From: Jiulongibacter sediminis
GTDB lineage: Bacteria; Bacteroidota; Bacteroidia; Cytophagales; Spirosomataceae
DNA length: 64,000 nucleotides
Assembly: GCF_001306455.1 (NCBI RefSeq)
Contig: NZ_LGTQ01000012.1
Location: 1-64,000, forward strand
Reading direction: 5' to 3'
The notes under the pieces are model-generated. The model saw only the letters and a list, made by a program, of their open reading frames with translations. It had not been told where the DNA came from and searched no databases. Below are positions 15,960-25,692 of the stretch, piece by piece. The stretch's first letter is position 1, and every line of letters begins with the position of its first letter. A program made the position numbers and the translations under genes.

Positions 15960-17090
15960 TTAATTATTATTTCCGATGGTATATACAAGATTTGTTTGAA
16001 ACAAACTTACTTTTTGAAATATATCATAACCCGCTTTCGGCATATAAAAAGCTTCTAAAGCCAATTGCCTTTTCCATGAAACTCCCAAACCTCCATATAA
16101 TTTAAGGTTGTTCTCAAACCCGAAAACAAACTTGGGTTTTACAAGAGAATTTCCTCCAAAATATTGATTGTACTGTAACCTATAGCTCAGCCTTTCTATT
16201 TGCGGCTGAAACGATAAATAAAAGTCGATAGATTTATTATAGAAGTCTCCCGGAATATTCAGGCGGGCACCAACAGAGGCCGATGCGAGCAAAGCCCTGT
16301 CGGTATATGATTTGTCTCCAAATTCGAGATTCTGTTCCTCAAAAGATAAACGGCCTAAGCCAACGCCAAACAACCCCGAAAACTTCAATTTTGCTTTATG
16401 AAGGTCCTCATTAATAGCTTGACCCTTTTCTTTCGAATATTTTCTCAATAAAGCAGCAATAGGCCTGACTGCATAATCCAGCTGAGTTTTCTGGCTAAAA
16501 AAATCAGCCCCTAGAACCTTTTCTAAAGTCTTCTTATACTCCGTATTTCTTACCTCATACTTTGAACTTGCAGCTACGTCACTATAAGTCATATACCGAT
16601 AACTTTTCAGCTCATTTATAACCCCGTCAACAGAAAGAAAGAGTCTTGATTTTTCGTACTTATCTATTAATTGAATAAGCTGAAGTCCTTCAGATTCGAA
16701 AACTACCTCAGCAAACATATTGATATGTTCTGTTTCAAATTCGTGACCAAATTCATACGTAGTGGAAGCGACAACGCTGTTCAGGTCATCATTGGCACCT
16801 ATATAAGAGATGTAAATATTTCTGAGAGCGATAAATTTACGGTGCAACCCTTCAGCAGTGATATCAAAAGAGTTTATCTCACCTACATTTCCTGATTTTT
16901 TTTGACCATCTATGCTTTCGCCGTAATAGATGTGCTCAGGAGATATGAGCCAATCCTGATATTCGACATACCCTTCTTTTGTATTCCCATTTAAATCAAC
17001 AATTGTTGACTTCAGCATAGGATAGTTCTGACCAAATAGTAATGGTGAAATGCCTAGAAAGAAGGCAAAAAAAACTAGTCTTTTTTTCAT
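15960..17090 (-). CDS. Putative secreted or outer-membrane protein
   Basis: The 376-residue protein has a clear signal peptide (MKKRLVFFAFFLGISPLLFGQ). Its N-terminal half contains STIVDLNGNTKEGYVEYQDW and VGEINSFDI, a pattern seen in Bacteroidota proteins of unknown function. Its C-terminal half has alternating hydrophobic and aromatic strands (GLFGVGLGRLSFEEQ, DFYLSFQPQIERLSY, NLKLYGGLGVSWKRQ, NLVYTIGNN) consistent with a small outer-membrane beta-barrel. No enzyme motif is visible. The gene precedes the MDR reductase gene by 5 bp. Confidence 0.7.
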   Translation of the reverse strand: MKKRLVFFAFFLGISPLLFGQNYPMLKSTIVDLNGNTKEGYVEYQDWLISPEHIYYGESIDGQKKSGNVGEINSFDITAEGLHRKFIALRNIYISYIGANDDLNSVVASTTYEFGHEFETEHINMFAEVVFESEGLQLIQLIDKYEKSRLFLSVDGVINELKSYRYMTYSDVAASSKYEVRNTEYKKTLEKVLGADFFSQKTQLDYAVRPIAALLRKYSKEKGQAINEDLHKAKLKFSGLFGVGLGRLSFEEQNLEFGDKSYTDRALLASASVGARLNIPGDFYNKSIDFYLSFQPQIERLSYRLQYNQYFGGNSLVKPKFVFGFENNLKLYGGLGVSWKRQLALEAFYMPKAGYDIFQKVSLFQTNLVYTIGNNN

Positions 17091-17141
17091 TAGGGTTTAT
17101 TTCGTTCAACTACAGAATATAAGAAACGGCTTTCTTTTTCT

Positions 17142-18014
17142 TTAAGCAAACAACTCACTACTCAAGTACCGGTCACCGCGATCACATACAATAAAAACGA
17201 TCAAGCCCTCTTCCAGCTCCTCGGCGAGCTTCAATGCGGCATGTGCTGCTCCTCCACTGCTCATTCCAGCGAAAATCGACTCCGTTTTGGCCAGATTTCG
17301 GGCCATCGCTGTAGCATCCTCTGTTGAAATATCAATTACTCGATCTACTCGTGAAGCATCAAAAATCTTCGGTAAATATTCTTTTGGCCAGCGTCTTATT
17401 CCTGGTATTGAAGAACCATCTGTCGGCTGACAACCTACGATCTGCACAGAAGAATCCTGCTCCTTGAGATACATTGATGTGCCCATGATCGTACCTGTTG
17501 TACCCATTGAGCTTACGAAATGAGTCACTTTCCCATCGGTATCTCTCCAAATTTCAGGTCCTGTGCTCTTGTAATGGGCTTCGTAATTATCCGGATTAGC
17601 AAATTGGTTTAATTGAAAATACTCATCCGACTGCCCTTTTTCATCGGCATAATCCCGACAGGCCTCGATGCCATCCAATTGAATAACCTTTGCACCATAA
17701 GCTTCCATAGTTTGGGTACGCTCCCGGGTACTTTTCTCAGGAAGTACAAGCTCAATTTCAAGGTCGAACTGGCGAGCTATCATAGCCAGAGCAATACCTG
17801 TATTTCCACTAGTGGCCTCAATCAGCTTCATTCCGGGTTTAATATCCCCTCTTTCTAAAGCAGATTTGATCATATTCAAAGCGGCTCTGTCTTTTACCGA
17901 ACCACCCGGATTATCACCTTCCAGTTTTGCGTAAACCTTAACTTTTGGATTTTTATTAAGTTTTTTGATTTCAACCAGCGGGGTGTTCCCAACCAGATCT
18001 AAAATGGTGGCCAT
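17142..18014 (-). CDS. cysM: Cysteine synthase (O-acetylserine sulfhydrylase), CysM type
   Basis: The 290-residue fold-type II PLP enzyme makes cysteine from O-acetylserine and sulfide (or thiosulfate for CysM). The PLP lysine is Lys41 in NPGGSVKDRAAL. TSGNTGIALA binds substrate and SSMGTTGTIMG binds PLP phosphate. Length and motifs are closer to CysM than CysK, so thiosulfate use is possible but not provable. The gene starts 2 bp after the serine acetyltransferase gene, so substrate production and use are coupled in one operon. Confidence 0.9.
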   Translation of the reverse strand: MATILDLVGNTPLVEIKKLNKNPKVKVYAKLEGDNPGGSVKDRAALNMIKSALERGDIKPGMKLIEATSGNTGIALAMIARQFDLEIELVLPEKSTRERTQTMEAYGAKVIQLDGIEACRDYADEKGQSDEYFQLNQFANPDNYEAHYKSTGPEIWRDTDGKVTHFVSSMGTTGTIMGTSMYLKEQDSSVQIVGCQPTDGSSIPGIRRWPKEYLPKIFDASRVDRVIDISTEDATAMARNLAKTESIFAGMSSGGAAHAALKLAEELEEGLIVFIVCDRGDRYLSSELFA

Positions 18015-18016
18015 AG

Positions 18017-18826
18017 TTAAACGAGTTCTTTTTCTTTGACCTGAATTTCAGGTTTATGATAGACAACAGAATTGGCCGGCACACTCTTGGTTAACCAAAC
18101 ATTACCACCAATCACACTTCCTTCTCCAATCGTGGTTTCACCGCCCAGAATAGTTGCATTGGCATAAATCACAACGCCGTCTTCCACAGTTGGATGTCGT
18201 TTTACATTGGCCATTTCTTTCTCAACACTCAAAGCTCCAAGGGTCACACCCTGATAAATTTTCACATTCTTACCAATGACGCTGGTGCCTCCAATCACAA
18301 TTCCTGATCCGTGATCAATAAAGAAATGCTCCCCTATTTTCGCTGCAGGGTGGATATCAATTCCTGTGAGACCATGCACATACTCGGTCAAAATTCTTGG
18401 AATAAGATTGACCTCCATTTGCAAAAGCAAGTGGGCAAGACGGTAGTAAGCAATAGCTTTGAAGCCAGGATAAGCCCTGATAACCTCAAACTCACTAACA
18501 GCAGCTGGGTCGCCTTCGAGAATGGCTTTTACATCCGTATTAAGAACCCTGAAAAGTTCGGGTAAAGCCGCTTTGAATTTCTCAGCACGCTCCTCATTAT
18601 CACATTTTTTGCACTGATCAGTCGCATTCAGGATATGTTTCAATTCATTTCCCAGATTCCAGATTTCTCCTTCTATCTCATGTACACTGGGGAAAAAGTC
18701 CTTTGCCTGCTCAGGAAAAAGCAAGTTAAAAACCTGATTTGCCCATGAACCTATCTTACTGGTTGGTGGCACCGCCTCTGTATCCTGATGCCTTCTGTAA
18801 AGCGTTTCTAAAAATTGTTGATCCAT
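18017..18826 (-). CDS. cysE: Serine O-acetyltransferase (left-handed beta-helix)
   Basis: From the ATG at 18824-18826 the protein has 269 residues; a further-upstream start would add 21 residues with no family similarity. It catalyses acetylation of serine by acetyl-CoA, the first step of cysteine synthesis. The N-terminal helical domain is followed by the hexapeptide-repeat domain with DIHPAAKIGEHFFIDHGSG (catalytic His and Asp), GVTLGALS and VIYANATILGGETTIGEGSVIGGN. The last residues are VKEKELV, without the C-terminal Ile that many CysE proteins use to bind cysteine synthase. It is the first gene of the operon with cysM. Confidence 0.9.
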   Translation of the reverse strand: MDQQFLETLYRRHQDTEAVPPTSKIGSWANQVFNLLFPEQAKDFFPSVHEIEGEIWNLGNELKHILNATDQCKKCDNEERAEKFKAALPELFRVLNTDVKAILEGDPAAVSEFEVIRAYPGFKAIAYYRLAHLLLQMEVNLIPRILTEYVHGLTGIDIHPAAKIGEHFFIDHGSGIVIGGTSVIGKNVKIYQGVTLGALSVEKEMANVKRHPTVEDGVVIYANATILGGETTIGEGSVIGGNVWLTKSVPANSVVYHKPEIQVKEKELV

Positions 18827-18866
18827 GATCAATGCAGTTATTATGTCACAATTAACGAACAATTTA

Positions 18867-18884
18867 CCTGCCACGTTCGGCAGG
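18867..18884. repeat. Short inverted repeat downstream of the TonB receptor gene
   Basis: CCTGCC (18867-18872) and GGCAGG (18879-18884) flank a 6-nt spacer between the cysE start and the TonB receptor stop. There is no T tract. It may be a weak terminator. Confidence 0.3.
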
Positions 18885-18919
18885 CACAAAGAAAGAGTCA
18901 GAATTTTATCTTGCTGCGT

Positions 18920-21310
18920 CTACTCAAAAGTGAAATTATAGGCCAAAGAAACCACAGGAATCTTGAAGATATGAAGCCTGTAAGCTTTGGTCAGGTTATT
19001 CTCAGTTCTGAAAAATACCGAGTAAACATTTTTACGAGCATACAAGTTGTAAACAGAGAAAGCGAAATTCCCTTTCCAGCGTTTATCCCGCATTGATGGA
19101 TTCATGATGTTCCATGAAAAATCAAGACGGTGATAGTCTGGCACCCGCTTATTATTCCGCTGATCATAAAATGGATAGAGGCTATTGAGGTAATTAACAA
19201 AGCCTACAGGCTCGGTGTAGGGTCTTCCGGTGTTGTATACAAAATTGAAAGAGAAGCTGTTGTGTTTGTCAACACTAAACTCTACCGAAGAATTAAAACT
19301 ATGAGGGCGGTCGTAATTCGCGGCGTACCAGTCTCCGCCATTAACTAGTTCCGTAATATCAGCAGCTTCAGAGACCTTGTTAAAAGTCCGGGCGAAGGTG
19401 TAGTTTAACCAACCGGTCATTACTCCTTTCTTTTTTGAAATCATGGTTTCAATTCCGTAGGCTTTACTCACTCCCTGAACCAGTTGGGTTTCAGGATACA
19501 TCTGAAGTAAAAAGTCAGCTCCCGGCTTATAATCAATGATATTGTTTGTAAAACGATAATAGCCCTCAATAGTGGCCTCATAAACACCTTGAGGAAAATT
19601 TTTATACAAACCTGCCGTAACCAAATGACTCACCTGAGGTTTAATATGCGTATCACTCGTTTTCCATCGTGAAGTAGGTATCGGCGTGGTGGTGTTTGAG
19701 ACAATTTGAAGGTATTGTCGCATCAGATTGTAGCCCAATTTTACCGAAGTACCTTCTTGAATGGAATATCTTAATCCAAAACGTGGCTCAAAACCACGAT
19801 AACTTTTCACCAATTCACCATCCTGATAGTCAACAGATTCTATGACAGAGAAATCATCCCGAGGCTGGCCTTCTCTGTAACTTCTTACATTCGCAGCTCC
19901 CAGGTTTTGAAACAAACTGTAACGAAGACCAGCCGTTAAAGCCAACTTTGACGAAACCGAAAACTCTTCATCCACAAAGGCAGCCCATTCATTGCCTTGT
20001 TCCTGAGGCGTCTGAATGAAGTTTACACTGGTACTGGCTCCCGGGTCAAGGGTGCCGGGATTGATTTGATAATTCGTTAATACTGCTCCAAACTCCGTTT
20101 TGTGCTTTTGGTTTTGATAATACGTACTCGCCTTAATCTGCCTTTGACGTACACCACTTTTTAACTGGATCGGATTATTCGTATCAAGCTCTCTGGTTGC
20201 AATCGTTGGTCGGTAATCAGCCACCATCGCCGAGAGCTGCACATCCATTTGATTATTAATAACATGCGTAAACTTACCAATAGCGTTCACGGTGTTATGC
20301 TCAAAGTAGGTCGTTGTGCCCACCACATTCGGCAAATTGGTCAGCAGATTCGTCTGGAAAAAATCCTGATTAACATAGCCCGTAGCCGTCAATGTATTTT
20401 TGTCATTGATTCGCCAGAAGCCCTTGGCTACACCTTCACCAAAAGTCGCTTTGATAGCCTCGAGGTCTGAATCAATGAAAGGAAGCAAGAAGTCATGATA
20501 GGAACCCCGCCCTGCCACATAAATCGCTGCTTTGTCTTTGACAATGGGAGCGTTAACCATCAATTTCTCTGAAATCAGGCTTAAGCCACCTTTGACCCGG
20601 AATTTGGTAACATCAGGATTTTGCAAAGCAATATCCATAACTGAAGCGGCTCTTCCTCCATACCGTGCCGGAACATTGCCCTTGTAGAGGTCCAGATTTC
20701 TCACCGCATCTGGAGGTGTTACCGAAAACAGCCCAAACATGTGAGTAGGATTAAAAACCGGGGTATCATCAATCAGAATCAAATTCTGGTCTGTAGTGCC
20801 TCCCCGGATATTGACCCCGTTTGAGGCTTCGCCGACGCTGGTAACCCCGGGAAGCATTTGAATACTTCTGAAAAGGTCAATTTCCCCGAAAGCCGAAGGA
20901 AGCTTTTCGAGTGTTTTGATATTGATGGAGTTGGCACCTAAAACAGGTTTTCTCACATTTTGATCGAAGCCTTTACTGGTTACCACCACCTGTTCGAGTC
21001 GATTACTGACTTCTTCCAGTTTGATTGCAGCATCAATCAAAGATTTGCCCTCCTGCAAAATGATCCACTCAGAAACATAACCAGTGTAGCGTATCTGAAT
21101 CACATTTTCGGCATAGGGCAGTTCCACTCTGAATTTCCCTTCAGCATCCGTCTTTGTTCCCGTATTTCTCCCTTGATAATTAACTAGAACACTGGCTCCT
21201 TCCAATGGTTTATTGCTCAGCGAATCAAGCACGGTTCCCGAGCAAAACAATTGTGCTTTCAATGCCATAGAAGAAAGCAGAAACAGGAATATGATTGAAA
21301 TCTTTCTCAT
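18920..21310 (-). CDS. TonB-dependent receptor with carboxypeptidase-like N-terminal domain
   Basis: The 796-residue outer-membrane transporter has a signal peptide (ending KAQLFCSG). A CarboxypepD_reg-like domain at about 25-105 contains VNYQGRNTGTKTDAEGKF. The plug domain has VRKPVLGANSINIKTLEKL, IRGGTTDQNLILIDDTPVF and NVPARYGGRAASVMDI, and a 22-strand-type barrel ends in VVSLAYNFTFE. The gene overlaps the preceding DUF4249 gene by 4 bp (ATGA). Receptors encoded beside DUF4249 lipoproteins are a recognised Bacteroidota arrangement. The substrate is unknown; SusD is not present, so it is not a typical SusC/SusD pair. Confidence 0.88.
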   Translation of the reverse strand: MRKISIIFLFLLSSMALKAQLFCSGTVLDSLSNKPLEGASVLVNYQGRNTGTKTDAEGKFRVELPYAENVIQIRYTGYVSEWIILQEGKSLIDAAIKLEEVSNRLEQVVVTSKGFDQNVRKPVLGANSINIKTLEKLPSAFGEIDLFRSIQMLPGVTSVGEASNGVNIRGGTTDQNLILIDDTPVFNPTHMFGLFSVTPPDAVRNLDLYKGNVPARYGGRAASVMDIALQNPDVTKFRVKGGLSLISEKLMVNAPIVKDKAAIYVAGRGSYHDFLLPFIDSDLEAIKATFGEGVAKGFWRINDKNTLTATGYVNQDFFQTNLLTNLPNVVGTTTYFEHNTVNAIGKFTHVINNQMDVQLSAMVADYRPTIATRELDTNNPIQLKSGVRQRQIKASTYYQNQKHKTEFGAVLTNYQINPGTLDPGASTSVNFIQTPQEQGNEWAAFVDEEFSVSSKLALTAGLRYSLFQNLGAANVRSYREGQPRDDFSVIESVDYQDGELVKSYRGFEPRFGLRYSIQEGTSVKLGYNLMRQYLQIVSNTTTPIPTSRWKTSDTHIKPQVSHLVTAGLYKNFPQGVYEATIEGYYRFTNNIIDYKPGADFLLQMYPETQLVQGVSKAYGIETMISKKKGVMTGWLNYTFARTFNKVSEAADITELVNGGDWYAANYDRPHSFNSSVEFSVDKHNSFSFNFVYNTGRPYTEPVGFVNYLNSLYPFYDQRNNKRVPDYHRLDFSWNIMNPSMRDKRWKGNFAFSVYNLYARKNVYSVFFRTENNLTKAYRLHIFKIPVVSLAYNFTFE

Positions 21311-22521
21311 TGTCCAAACTGCCAGTTACGTGGTGCTATCGGCGTTCTGTTTTCAGAAGCTCTGCATACTGCCAAGGGAATGAAAGTTCTTACCTCACTC
21401 TCCGGCTCCAAAATAGGATCACGATTATTCAGTGCCGCAAAAAGGTGATCGGGTAAAACGCCTGGAACATCAGCTCGTGATAACATATGCCTTAACTCTT
21501 TGACACCCGAAGCGGTAAAATAACCAAGCACAAGCTCTTCCGGTTTGTTGATATTCAAGACATTGCTTTTGATCGGTGCCGGAGGTGTATCGGCAAGTGA
21601 GCCTGAATTTACCGATTGATCTTCTATTAATTTAAGATACCTAAAGGCTCCGGGAGTCAAGGATTTTTGCTGAATCACCACCAGACTTGTATTCTTTTGT
21701 AAGGCCGGCACCTGAGCTATAGGCTTCTTCGTTTGCAGCTGACCATCGGTAAAAACATCAGAAAAAATCTGAATATCCTCACCTGGAAAAATCTCCCAGC
21801 AAAAGCCTGAGCACTCATAATCATAAAGGGTATTGGGGTGCAGGTTTGAGTCTATTACGCAGTCCCCCTCAGATGATGCCGTACCATCCTCGGTATAATA
21901 TCTTCCCTGTTTGCAGGTATGGCAAATTTTCTGAATTTCGTAATCTGTCCAACTCCAGCTGTAAAAATTCTGCTCACCAGCGGGGTCTTTAAAGTCCAGA
22001 TAAAAATCTTGAGTAGGTATCCTGATATTATACAATCTTGGCGTTTGAATTCCCTCCAGATTAAGTCTCACTTCAAAATTCTCAATATCGGCCACAGGTA
22101 ACATTTCTTCTACTGAAGACTCGTAATTACGACCATCCGGCATTTTGATTTGCAATTGATAAGTATGGCCTACGTTCGCAAAAAACGTTTGAGGCATATC
22201 ATAAATACCGGGTTCAGTCTCGGTTAAATTCCAAGAAGTTGAGCCATTCTCCAGAATTTTCACCTCTGCTCCCTGAATCGGCAAGGCTTCGCTATCCGGC
22301 GAAAAAATAGTTTTTGAAAATTGCGTGCTGACATATTCACTTTGGTCATCGGTTTCAAAAATTTTCACCCGTTGCCTTTCGTCACTCACATTGGTGATGG
22401 TGCCCTCTACAATCAAATATTTTTTACTTCCTGAAATGCGGACATCATAGGTATCAACACAGGAAAAAAACAGAGTCAAAAAGAAGAAGAAAAGAAGGAG
22501 TCGTCCGCTGTGTTGCTTCAT
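21307..22521 (-). CDS. DUF4249 domain lipoprotein, TonB receptor partner
   Basis: The preferred start at 22519-22521 gives 404 residues, with a signal MKQHSGRLLLFFFFLTLFFSC and lipobox Cys at about residue 21. The mature protein matches DUF4249: YLIVEGTITNVSDERQRVKI, GAEVKILENG, PGIYDMPQTF, a Cys-rich insert and a C-terminal LGYFTASGV segment. DUF4249 proteins are surface or periplasmic lipoproteins found with TonB receptors and are thought to assist in ligand capture. A longer start at 22554 adds 11 residues without signal features. The stop codon overlaps the receptor start, and TTG plus TACTTTTG promoter elements lie upstream. Confidence 0.85.
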   Translation of the reverse strand: MKQHSGRLLLFFFFLTLFFSCVDTYDVRISGSKKYLIVEGTITNVSDERQRVKIFETDDQSEYVSTQFSKTIFSPDSEALPIQGAEVKILENGSTSWNLTETEPGIYDMPQTFFANVGHTYQLQIKMPDGRNYESSVEEMLPVADIENFEVRLNLEGIQTPRLYNIRIPTQDFYLDFKDPAGEQNFYSWSWTDYEIQKICHTCKQGRYYTEDGTASSEGDCVIDSNLHPNTLYDYECSGFCWEIFPGEDIQIFSDVFTDGQLQTKKPIAQVPALQKNTSLVVIQQKSLTPGAFRYLKLIEDQSVNSGSLADTPPAPIKSNVLNINKPEELVLGYFTASGVKELRHMLSRADVPGVLPDHLFAALNNRDPILEPESEVRTFIPLAVCRASENRTPIAPRNWQFGQ

Positions 22522-22567
22522 GGAAAGCTTTAAATATTTCGTCAGGATTGTCACTTACACAATGCTT

Positions 22568-22596
22568 CAAAAGTACAGAATAAATCATTTTGTCAA
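22568..22596 (-). promoter_or_regulatory. Promoter of the DUF4249/TonB operon
   Basis: On the minus strand TTG (22594-22596) precedes TACTTTTG (22568-22575) by 18 nt, a good match to the Bacteroidota TTTG/TAnnTTTG promoter. Confidence 0.55.
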
Positions 22597-22613
22597 CAGC
22601 AAAAAGGACGAAA

Positions 22614-22642
22614 CTGTCAATCTGTCAGCCTTTCTACCTTTG
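22614..22642 (+). promoter_or_regulatory. htpG promoter with CTGTCA direct repeat
   Basis: TACCTTTG (22635-22642) matches the -7 consensus, 62 bp before the htpG start. Instead of a -33 TTTG there are two CTGTCA boxes (22614-22619 and 22622-22627) spaced by 2 bp. They could be a heat-shock control site; that is inference. Confidence 0.5.
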
Positions 22643-22703
22643 GAATGCCCTTTGATCATATCGATGTGAATTCAAAAGATTATAACAACAAAATTCATAT
22701 ACA

Positions 22704-24518
22704 ATGTCAACAGAGAAAGGTACAATTTCTATTAACACGGAAAACATCTTTCCGATCATTAAGAAGTTTCTATACTCAGACAATGAGATTTTTCTTAGAG
22801 AGCTGGTTTCTAATGCCGTGGATGCTACGCAAAAAATCAAGAAGCTCTCTGCTATGGGCAAATACGATGGCGAGCTAGGTGATTTAAAAATCAACGTAGC
22901 GGTAGATAAGGAAGCAAAGACTATCACCATCTCTGATAAAGGTTTAGGAATGACCGCCGATGAAGTAAAAAAATACATCAACCAGATTGCCTTCTCCGGT
23001 GCTAAAGACTTCTTAGATAAATACAAGGATGTTGACGATAAAAACCCAATCATCGGTCAGTTTGGTCTGGGCTTCTATTCTGCCTACATGGTGGCCAAAG
23101 AGGTCGAAATTCATACCAAATCGTATCAGGATGAGCCTGCGGTAAAGTGGACCTGCGATGGTACAACAGAATACGCTCTGGAAGACATCGAGAAGGCCGA
23201 AAGAGGTACAGATATCATTCTTCACATCGCCGAAGACTCTGAAGAGTTTCTGGAAGAAGCCAAGATCGAGCAAATTTTGACGAAGTACGGTAAGTTCCTT
23301 CCGGTAGAAATTGAGTTCAAAGAAAATGTGATCAATAACCCGACACCGATTTGGGTAAAATCACCTTCTGATCTAAAAGACGAAGATTACCTGGCTTTCT
23401 ACAAGGAGCTTTACCCGATGTCTGAAGATCCGCTTTTCTGGATTCACCTGAATGTGGATTATCCGTTTAACCTGACGGGCGTTTTGTATTTCCCGAAAAT
23501 CAAGCAGGATTTCCAATTGAGCAGAGAAAAGATTCAACTCTACAGCCGTCAGGTATTTATTACGGATGATGTAAAAGATATCGTTCCGGAGTTCCTTCAA
23601 TTGTTACACGGGGTAATTGACTCACCGGACATTCCATTGAACGTATCGCGTTCATATCTTCAGGCCGATGGCAACGTACGCAAGATCAATAGCCACATCA
23701 CCAAAAAAGTGGCCGACAAACTTTCTGAACTTTTCAAAGAGGACCGCAAAGCCTTTGAAGAGAAGTGGGATAGCATCGGTTTGTTCGTGAAATACGGAAT
23801 CATTTCTGATGAGAAGTTTTACGACAGAGCCAAAGACTTCATTCTTTTCAAAAACACCGAAGGAGAGTACTTTACACCGGAGGATTACAAAACTAAAGTA
23901 GAAGCTCTTCAAAAAGATAAAGACGAAAACACCGTGGTGCTTTACACCAGCCATCCGGAAAAGCAAGATAGCTATATCAAGGCCGCGAAAAAGCGTGAAT
24001 ATGATGTGATAGTTCTTGACGATGTGCTGGACTCACACTTCATCAATACGCTGGAGCAAAAACTGGAGAAAGTAACTTTCAAACGTGTAGATGGCGATTC
24101 TCTGGATAAGTTGATTGACAAAGGCTTAAATGAAGAATCTGTATTATCAGACAAAGAAAAAGAGAAAGTTGAAGGTCTTTTCAAAGAACTGGCCGGCAAT
24201 AATGTGGTGGAAATCAAAGCTCTATCGTCTGATGACGCTCCGGTAAGCATCGTTCTTCCTGAATTCATGCGTAGATGGACAGACATGAGCCGAATCAATG
24301 GTCAGAGCAATATGTTCGGTGAAATGCCAACCATGTACAATCTAGTGGTGAACGGAAACAGTCCGGTGATTGCCAAAATGCTGAAGCTTAGAGGTGAAGA
24401 AAAACGTCAAACCTATGCCAAACAATTGTATGATCTGGCTCTGCTTTCTCAAGGCATGCTCTCCGGCGGAAACCTGACTGACTTTGTGAACAGAACGTTT
24501 GAGGAGATGGCTGAATAG
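22704..24518 (+). CDS. htpG: HtpG, bacterial Hsp90 chaperone
   Basis: The 604-residue ATPase chaperone has the GHKL ATP-binding domain: LRELVSNAVDATQKIKKLS holds the Mg-binding Asn, followed by ISDKGLGMT and GQFGLGFYSAYMVA. The middle domain contains PFNLTGVLYFPKI and LQLLHGVIDSPDIPLNVSRS. The C-terminal dimerisation domain has no eukaryotic MEEVD tail. It helps fold client proteins under stress. The gene is single, with a consensus -7 element and CTGTCA repeats upstream and a terminator at 24557. The length is slightly shorter than E. coli HtpG (624), within normal variation. Confidence 0.97.
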   Translation: MSTEKGTISINTENIFPIIKKFLYSDNEIFLRELVSNAVDATQKIKKLSAMGKYDGELGDLKINVAVDKEAKTITISDKGLGMTADEVKKYINQIAFSGAKDFLDKYKDVDDKNPIIGQFGLGFYSAYMVAKEVEIHTKSYQDEPAVKWTCDGTTEYALEDIEKAERGTDIILHIAEDSEEFLEEAKIEQILTKYGKFLPVEIEFKENVINNPTPIWVKSPSDLKDEDYLAFYKELYPMSEDPLFWIHLNVDYPFNLTGVLYFPKIKQDFQLSREKIQLYSRQVFITDDVKDIVPEFLQLLHGVIDSPDIPLNVSRSYLQADGNVRKINSHITKKVADKLSELFKEDRKAFEEKWDSIGLFVKYGIISDEKFYDRAKDFILFKNTEGEYFTPEDYKTKVEALQKDKDENTVVLYTSHPEKQDSYIKAAKKREYDVIVLDDVLDSHFINTLEQKLEKVTFKRVDGDSLDKLIDKGLNEESVLSDKEKEKVEGLFKELAGNNVVEIKALSSDDAPVSIVLPEFMRRWTDMSRINGQSNMFGEMPTMYNLVVNGNSPVIAKMLKLRGEEKRQTYAKQLYDLALLSQGMLSGGNLTDFVNRTFEEMAE

Positions 24519-24556
24519 GAAGTTTGAAAGTCATCAAGTTTTAAAGTTTGAAAATG

Positions 24557-24589
24557 AACCCTGGAGTGAGAGCTTCGGGGTTTTGTTTT
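24557..24589 (+). terminator. Terminator of htpG
   Basis: AACCCTG (24557-24563) pairs with CGGGGTT (24576-24582), followed by TTGTTTT. It is preceded by two AAGTTTGAAA-like direct repeats in the spacer. Confidence 0.6.
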
Positions 24590-24676
24590 ATCATATACAT
24601 AGAGTTCCATGTTTTATGGTCTGATAATTTTCAAGTATTTCTCATAAGATTCCATTGAAAGAAACTATATAATTCA

Positions 24677-25633
24677 CTAAAAAGAGTATTTGAACTTAAA
24701 CTGTAAAGTATAGAATCTGTCATTTTTGGGATGCCCTCTTAAAATTGAATCTTCATAAGGATTATACCCTATTTTATCGATCAATTCTGATATTGAAATT
24801 GAATCTTTGTATCTACCATAGCTATATTCTTCATAAATTTTAGCAAGAACAGGAATCCTAGTTGAGCCACTTGGAGAATTAATAACCTCTTTGCTTCGAT
24901 AGGAGAAGAAAACTGACTCTTGCCCATATTGCTCCTCTAGACTTTTAAAATTTGGATAACTGGCAAACCCTACATCATCAATCCAATCAGATAAAACAAA
25001 CCTATAATTCAAGGTCAATCCAATTTCAAGTTTCTTATTGACCCTAAATTTAAAATCACCAAAAAGGGGAATACCCATTAACCACTTTGAGTAATTGTAA
25101 TTTTGACCACTAGTATGTAAAGGCCTAAGTTCAAACCATTCTGTAGAATCATCATTAATTCTTTTTGAAGCTTTGGGATTACTAAGTATCCAAGAAAATC
25201 CACTTCCAAGAGAAAGACCTGTTCTCTTTCTTGGAAAAATCTCTTGGCTTACTCGCCATGAAATCACATGTATGTCATTTCTAAAATGAAGATTTCTCAC
25301 AAAACGTTGCCAGTAAACATCAAAGTTTTTTTGAGCCCAAGTGTAGTCATCTCCATACAATCTTGCATAAAAGTAGGTGGCGTGAAAATCAGGACCAAAT
25401 TTAAACTTCTTAGACAGGGATAAACTTGCGGAATGTCTGATATTGGTTACAAAAACCTTGGGAGAAGGGATTTTGGATACAAAAGACAAATCTCCCAAAT
25501 AGTTTACTGTTCCTAATCCAATTTGAAGTTTCAATGGCGAATTTATCGCACTATCCACCGGAAAACTTGGGGACATAGAAAAGGCATTTAACTTCAAAAC
25601 CAGTAGAAAAATGAGTGGACTTATTATTCTCAT
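24677..25633 (-). CDS. Putative outer-membrane beta-barrel protein
   Basis: The preferred ATG (25631-25633) gives 318 residues starting MRIISPLIFLLVLKLNAFS, a signal peptide; a start at 25669 adds 12 residues. The mature part shows amphipathic strands with aromatic girdles, for example LQIGLGTVNYLGDLSF near the N-terminus, FHATYFYARLYGDDYTW, LEIGLTLNYRFVLSDW and a final FYTLQFKFKYSF ending in Phe, typical of outer-membrane barrels. The NYLGDL start resembles PorT- or DUF6089-type barrels. The base composition looks AT-richer than neighbours by eye. The function is unknown. Confidence 0.65.
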   Translation of the reverse strand: MRIISPLIFLLVLKLNAFSMSPSFPVDSAINSPLKLQIGLGTVNYLGDLSFVSKIPSPKVFVTNIRHSASLSLSKKFKFGPDFHATYFYARLYGDDYTWAQKNFDVYWQRFVRNLHFRNDIHVISWRVSQEIFPRKRTGLSLGSGFSWILSNPKASKRINDDSTEWFELRPLHTSGQNYNYSKWLMGIPLFGDFKFRVNKKLEIGLTLNYRFVLSDWIDDVGFASYPNFKSLEEQYGQESVFFSYRSKEVINSPSGSTRIPVLAKIYEEYSYGRYKDSISISELIDKIGYNPYEDSILRGHPKNDRFYTLQFKFKYSF

Positions 25634-25692
25634 TAATTCAGTTTTAATTTGAGGTAAATCTAAAAACAATTCTTTGAGAGTAAAATGTCAGT

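Noticed and set aside
18867-18884. CCTGCC inverted repeat as a mobile repeat element
   Set aside because: Only one short copy was noticed in the window; it may be just a weak terminator.
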